A program made the position numbers and the translations under genes. From Chloroflexia bacterium (GTDB lineage Bacteria; Chloroflexota; Chloroflexia; DTKN01): a stretch of DNA of 52,729 nucleotides. The notes beneath the pieces are model-generated. The model ran no database searches, was not told the origin of the DNA, and saw only the letters and a program-made list of their open reading frames with translations. Position 1 is the stretch's first letter. Each line of letters begins with the position of its first letter. Positions 50,702 to 52,729 of the stretch are shown here, piece after piece. The stretch covers positions 1-52,729 of the forward strand of contig JAFGKG010000032.1 in NCBI GenBank assembly GCA_016928715.1. Direction: 5' to 3'.

Positions 50702-51136
50702 TCAAAATACGTACAACGCCAGGTAGACACCGACACCGCCGAGCAGGGCCAAAAGCCACAGGCCCATGGCAATCCGCATCAGCCAGGTAGTCTTTCGCGG
50801 TGGGAGCTGCTTCAGCCAAACCATCCGCACCACGGTGTAGGTCAGGAGCAGTTGGATCACGCCGCCGAGCACGCCGTGGAACAGGGGCACGACGGTCGAC
50901 AGGTCGGAGCGCACCTGCGCCGTCCCCGCCGCCAGGTCCAACCACATGGGGATCATGACCAACAGCACGGGCAGCCAGTTCATAAAGGCGGACACCGCCA
51001 TGACCGGGCAGTGCCTGACCAGTCGCCGGCGATGGCCGTACACACCGCCCACGACGGCGGCCAAGCCCAGGACCAGGGAAAGAAGCAACGACAGGTCCGA
51101 TACCAGGGGAGCCTTAGTGCCAAGAAATCCGTCCAT
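50702..51136 (-). CDS. Four-helix membrane protein (DUF420-like)
   Basis: Integral membrane protein of 144 residues with four predicted helices (about 14-33, 46-66, 84-106, 119-141). The segment YGHRRRLVRHCPVMAVSAFMNWLPVLLVM and the HGVLGGVIQLLLTYTV block resemble DUF420/YozB proteins, which keep histidines in helices and are often found near cytochrome oxidase genes. No such genes are here. AAAGGAGAAGG precedes the ATG at 51136. Promoter at 51221-51249. Function unknown. Confidence 0.75.
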   Translation of the reverse strand: MDGFLGTKAPLVSDLSLLLSLVLGLAAVVGGVYGHRRRLVRHCPVMAVSAFMNWLPVLLVMIPMWLDLAAGTAQVRSDLSTVVPLFHGVLGGVIQLLLTYTVVRMVWLKQLPPRKTTWLMRIAMGLWLLALLGGVGVYLALYVF

Positions 51137-51220
51137 CCGCCTTCTCCTTTAGAATTTTTCTACCGTCGGCTACAGTTCCAGCCCCTGGACCATCCAGCAG
51201 CAGACATTCCCATTTTCAGA

Positions 51221-51249
51221 ATTTTACCCCAGTATCCCAGCGAGGTCAA
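51221..51249 (-). promoter_or_regulatory. Promoter of the DUF420-like gene
   Basis: Minus strand: TTGACC, 17-nt spacer, TAAAAT. Confidence 0.65.
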
Positions 51250-51266
51250 GTCCTCTGGGCATCAAC

Positions 51267-51296
51267 TTGACCGCCCCTGCGGACGTGTGGTAGGAT
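51267..51296 (+). promoter_or_regulatory. Promoter of the CPBP protease gene
   Basis: TTGACC, 18-nt spacer ending TGTGG, TAGGAT. Confidence 0.55.
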
Positions 51297-51346
51297 AGCG
51301 ATAGCAGCCCACTTTTTTCGCTTCATTCGGACTAGGAGCATTCGAC

Positions 51347-52159
51347 ATGGAAAACGCTCGAGCCAAAATCGGCGCACTCATCGAGGTGGTCGCGGTATTC
51401 TTGCTCGCCGTGCTGCTTTTCCACGGCCTGCGCATCTCCCCCTTGGGCCAGTTGGAAGGGGAGATCATACCCCAACGCGGCCTGTACTTTGTCGAATACG
51501 GGGCCGTGCTGGTCATCCTACTGCTCTTGCTCAAGTTCACCGGGCGGGATTGGGAGCGCTACGGGCTCACGCTCAAGCGGGGGAAACTGCAGCTCCGGGT
51601 CATCGCGGTCGGGCTGGCACCCATGCTGGCCCTGGGCGGGGTGCTGGGCATGGTGGATTGGAAGACCTGGGCCGGCGCCGCGATCGCTTCCCTGGTCGCG
51701 GTCGGGGCCTTGATCCTCATCGGCGGGTTTCTAAAAGAAGACAATCCGGGAACCCCCATGCTCCTGGCTTTGTTGGCCTTGGGCCCCGGTCTCGTCGAAT
51801 CCGGAGCGGTGGGCGGCGCCCTGCTCAGGACCCTATACTTTTACCTGTTCGTCGGGCCGGCGGAGGAACTGCTGTTCCGCGGGTACATCCAGTCGCGCTT
51901 GAACGAGGTCTATCCCAAAAGCCGGCGCCTGTTCGGGGTGGCCTGGGGCTGGGGGCCGGTCATGGCCGCCGCGCTGTTTGGATTGTGGCACGTGGCCTGG
52001 CGGCCCCTGGAAGGCGGGGCCTGGTTCCAGGCCCTGTGGACCTTTTTCGCCGGCTTGATCTTTGGCTACGTGCGCGAGCGGAGCCAAAGCGTCGTCCCCT
52101 CGTCCCTACTGCACAGCGTGATGAACTATGTGCCGCTGTTCGATCTGCTGGGAGGATAG
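51347..52159 (+). CDS. CPBP family intramembrane metalloprotease
   Basis: Membrane protease (CAAX-protease/bacteriocin-processing family) of 270 residues with about eight hydrophobic segments. All three signature motifs are present: EELLFRGYIQ (EExxxR), LFGLWHV (FxxxH) and LLHSVMNY (HxxxN). Members process prenylated proteins in eukaryotes or give bacteriocin self-immunity and act in regulated proteolysis in bacteria. TAGGAG precedes the ATG at 51347. It stands alone with its own promoter; no bacteriocin gene is visible nearby. Confidence 0.92.
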   Translation: MENARAKIGALIEVVAVFLLAVLLFHGLRISPLGQLEGEIIPQRGLYFVEYGAVLVILLLLLKFTGRDWERYGLTLKRGKLQLRVIAVGLAPMLALGGVLGMVDWKTWAGAAIASLVAVGALILIGGFLKEDNPGTPMLLALLALGPGLVESGAVGGALLRTLYFYLFVGPAEELLFRGYIQSRLNEVYPKSRRLFGVAWGWGPVMAAALFGLWHVAWRPLEGGAWFQALWTFFAGLIFGYVRERSQSVVPSSLLHSVMNYVPLFDLLGG

Positions 52160-52217
52160 CAGAACTGGAAGTCAATTCCCAAGCAAGCGGGCTTGGCCGG
52201 TTTGCTCCGGTAAGGCA

Positions 52218-52252
52218 AACCTTCCTGGAAGCGGGCAGCTTCCAGGAAGGTT
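52218..52252. terminator. Hairpin between convergent CPBP and oligopeptidase genes
   Basis: AACCTTCCTGGAAGC and GCTTCCAGGAAGGTT form a perfect 15-bp stem with loop GGGCA. No T-run. A weaker hairpin (GGTTTGC, GCAAACC at 52199-52221) overlaps its left arm. Confidence 0.55.
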
Positions 52253-52336
52253 CGGTCAAGGGCCCTCGATCCAATACAGTATGTACTCCGGGCTTGGGCC
52301 CGCTGCGCCTGTCCGCCCCGCGCGGCGCCAGGCTGG

Positions 52337-52729
52337 TTAGGATCCGGCGCTGCCCGCCCCCAGGACGTGGATCAGGAACGCCCAGATATCGGCCTGCTCC
52401 TCGATCAGGATGCGGGTGGGCTTGCCAAAGCCGTGGCCGGCCTTTTGCTGGATGCGGATGAGCACCGGCGCGTCACCCCCCTGCGCTGCCTGCAGGGCCG
52501 CGGCGAACTTGAACGAATGCATGGGCGTGACCCGGTCGTCGTGGTCGGCCGTGGTGATCAGGGTCGCCGGATAGTGGGCGCCCGGTTTTATATTGTGCAG
52601 CGGCGAATAGGCATAGAGGTAGGGGAACTGCTCCGGCTCGTCGGGGGAGCCATAGTCGCTGGTCCAGGCCCAGCCGATGGTAAATTTGTGAAAGCGGAGC
52701 ATGTCGAGCACGCCGACGGCCGGCTGCGC
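52337..52729 (-). CDS. Prolyl oligopeptidase family serine peptidase, C-terminal part only
   Basis: The last 130 or so residues of an S9A-type peptidase; the 5' part lies beyond the window. Visible are AVGVLDMLRFHKFTIGWAW, typical of the region after the nucleophile, YSPLHNIKPGAHYPATLITTADHDDRV with the catalytic aspartate, and the catalytic histidine in KAGHGFGKPT, followed by EEQADIWAFL. Full-length members are about 690 residues with a beta-propeller lid and cleave proline-containing peptides. Stop at 52337. No start is visible. Confidence 0.93.
   Translation of the reverse strand, partial: AQPAVGVLDMLRFHKFTIGWAWTSDYGSPDEPEQFPYLYAYSPLHNIKPGAHYPATLITTADHDDRVTPMHSFKFAAALQAAQGGDAPVLIRIQQKAGHGFGKPTRILIEEQADIWAFLIHVLGAGSAGS

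Overview
The window is a high-GC bacterial chromosome segment, most likely from a Chloroflexota (Anaerolineae-like) genome. The support is gene content and style rather than a marker gene: large TPR and zinc-ribbon membrane proteins, secreted proteins built from PKD/propeller repeats with a Y-L-P-L type segment, an R3H/SpoIIIAA-like ATPase, a long-type formate-THF ligase, and many short dispersed palindromes. No rRNA, tRNA, CRISPR array, transposase or phage gene was found. Gene order is dense, with many 1-4 nt overlaps. Sigma-70-like promoters (TTGNNN-N16 to 18-TANNNT) are easy to see.

Layout. 1-6.4 kb: 3' truncated class A penicillin-binding protein (minus), divergent from a TPR membrane protein; then a GNAT plus AI-2E-type transporter operon (minus). 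6.5-11 kb: a coupled plus-strand operon of V4R-domain protein, zinc-ribbon methyltransferase, B12-type radical SAM enzyme and GT4 glycosyltransferase, convergent with an SDR epimerase and a TPR/zinc-ribbon membrane protein. 13.8-23 kb (plus): tilS, hpt, pdxS-pdxT, an unknown protein, R3H ATPase, zinc-ribbon membrane protein, fhs. 23.2-25.9 kb (minus): an oxygen/peroxide defence operon of FAD oxidoreductase, ferritin-like protein, a 45-residue rubredoxin, a metallothionein-like protein and rubrerythrin. 26.3-30.3 kb (minus): a giant secreted PKD/propeller protein broken near its 3' end at a small inserted repeat. 30.6-34.9 kb (plus): thiolase, 3-hydroxyacyl-CoA dehydrogenase, acyl-CoA dehydrogenase (fatty-acid beta-oxidation) and a zinc-ribbon protein. 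34.9-35.5 kb: non-coding, full of palindromes. 35.6-39.9 kb (minus): recG, rsmD, coaD and a coiled-coil protein. 40-43.2 kb (plus): cold-shock protein behind a terminator-bearing leader, speD, rlmN, patatin-like phospholipase.

43.2-49 kb is the most accessory-looking part: an AbiEii-like nucleotidyltransferase with a small partner, convergent with a two-gene STAND module (NB-ARC ATPase and TPR protein, overlapping stop and start), which shares a palindromic -10 region and a helically phased repeat array with a divergent secreted propeller protein. 49-52.7 kb: GyrI-like effector-binding protein and a WYL regulator diverging from an 8-bp inverted repeat, a four-helix membrane protein, a CPBP membrane protease and the C-terminal end of a prolyl oligopeptidase.

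The best candidates for something undescribed are the STAND/propeller intergenic region with its four phased repeats, the terminated leader RNA ahead of the cold-shock gene, and the families of small repeats (GGGGC palindromes, a MITE-like hairpin with two copies, and a 24-bp element inserted twice inside one gene).
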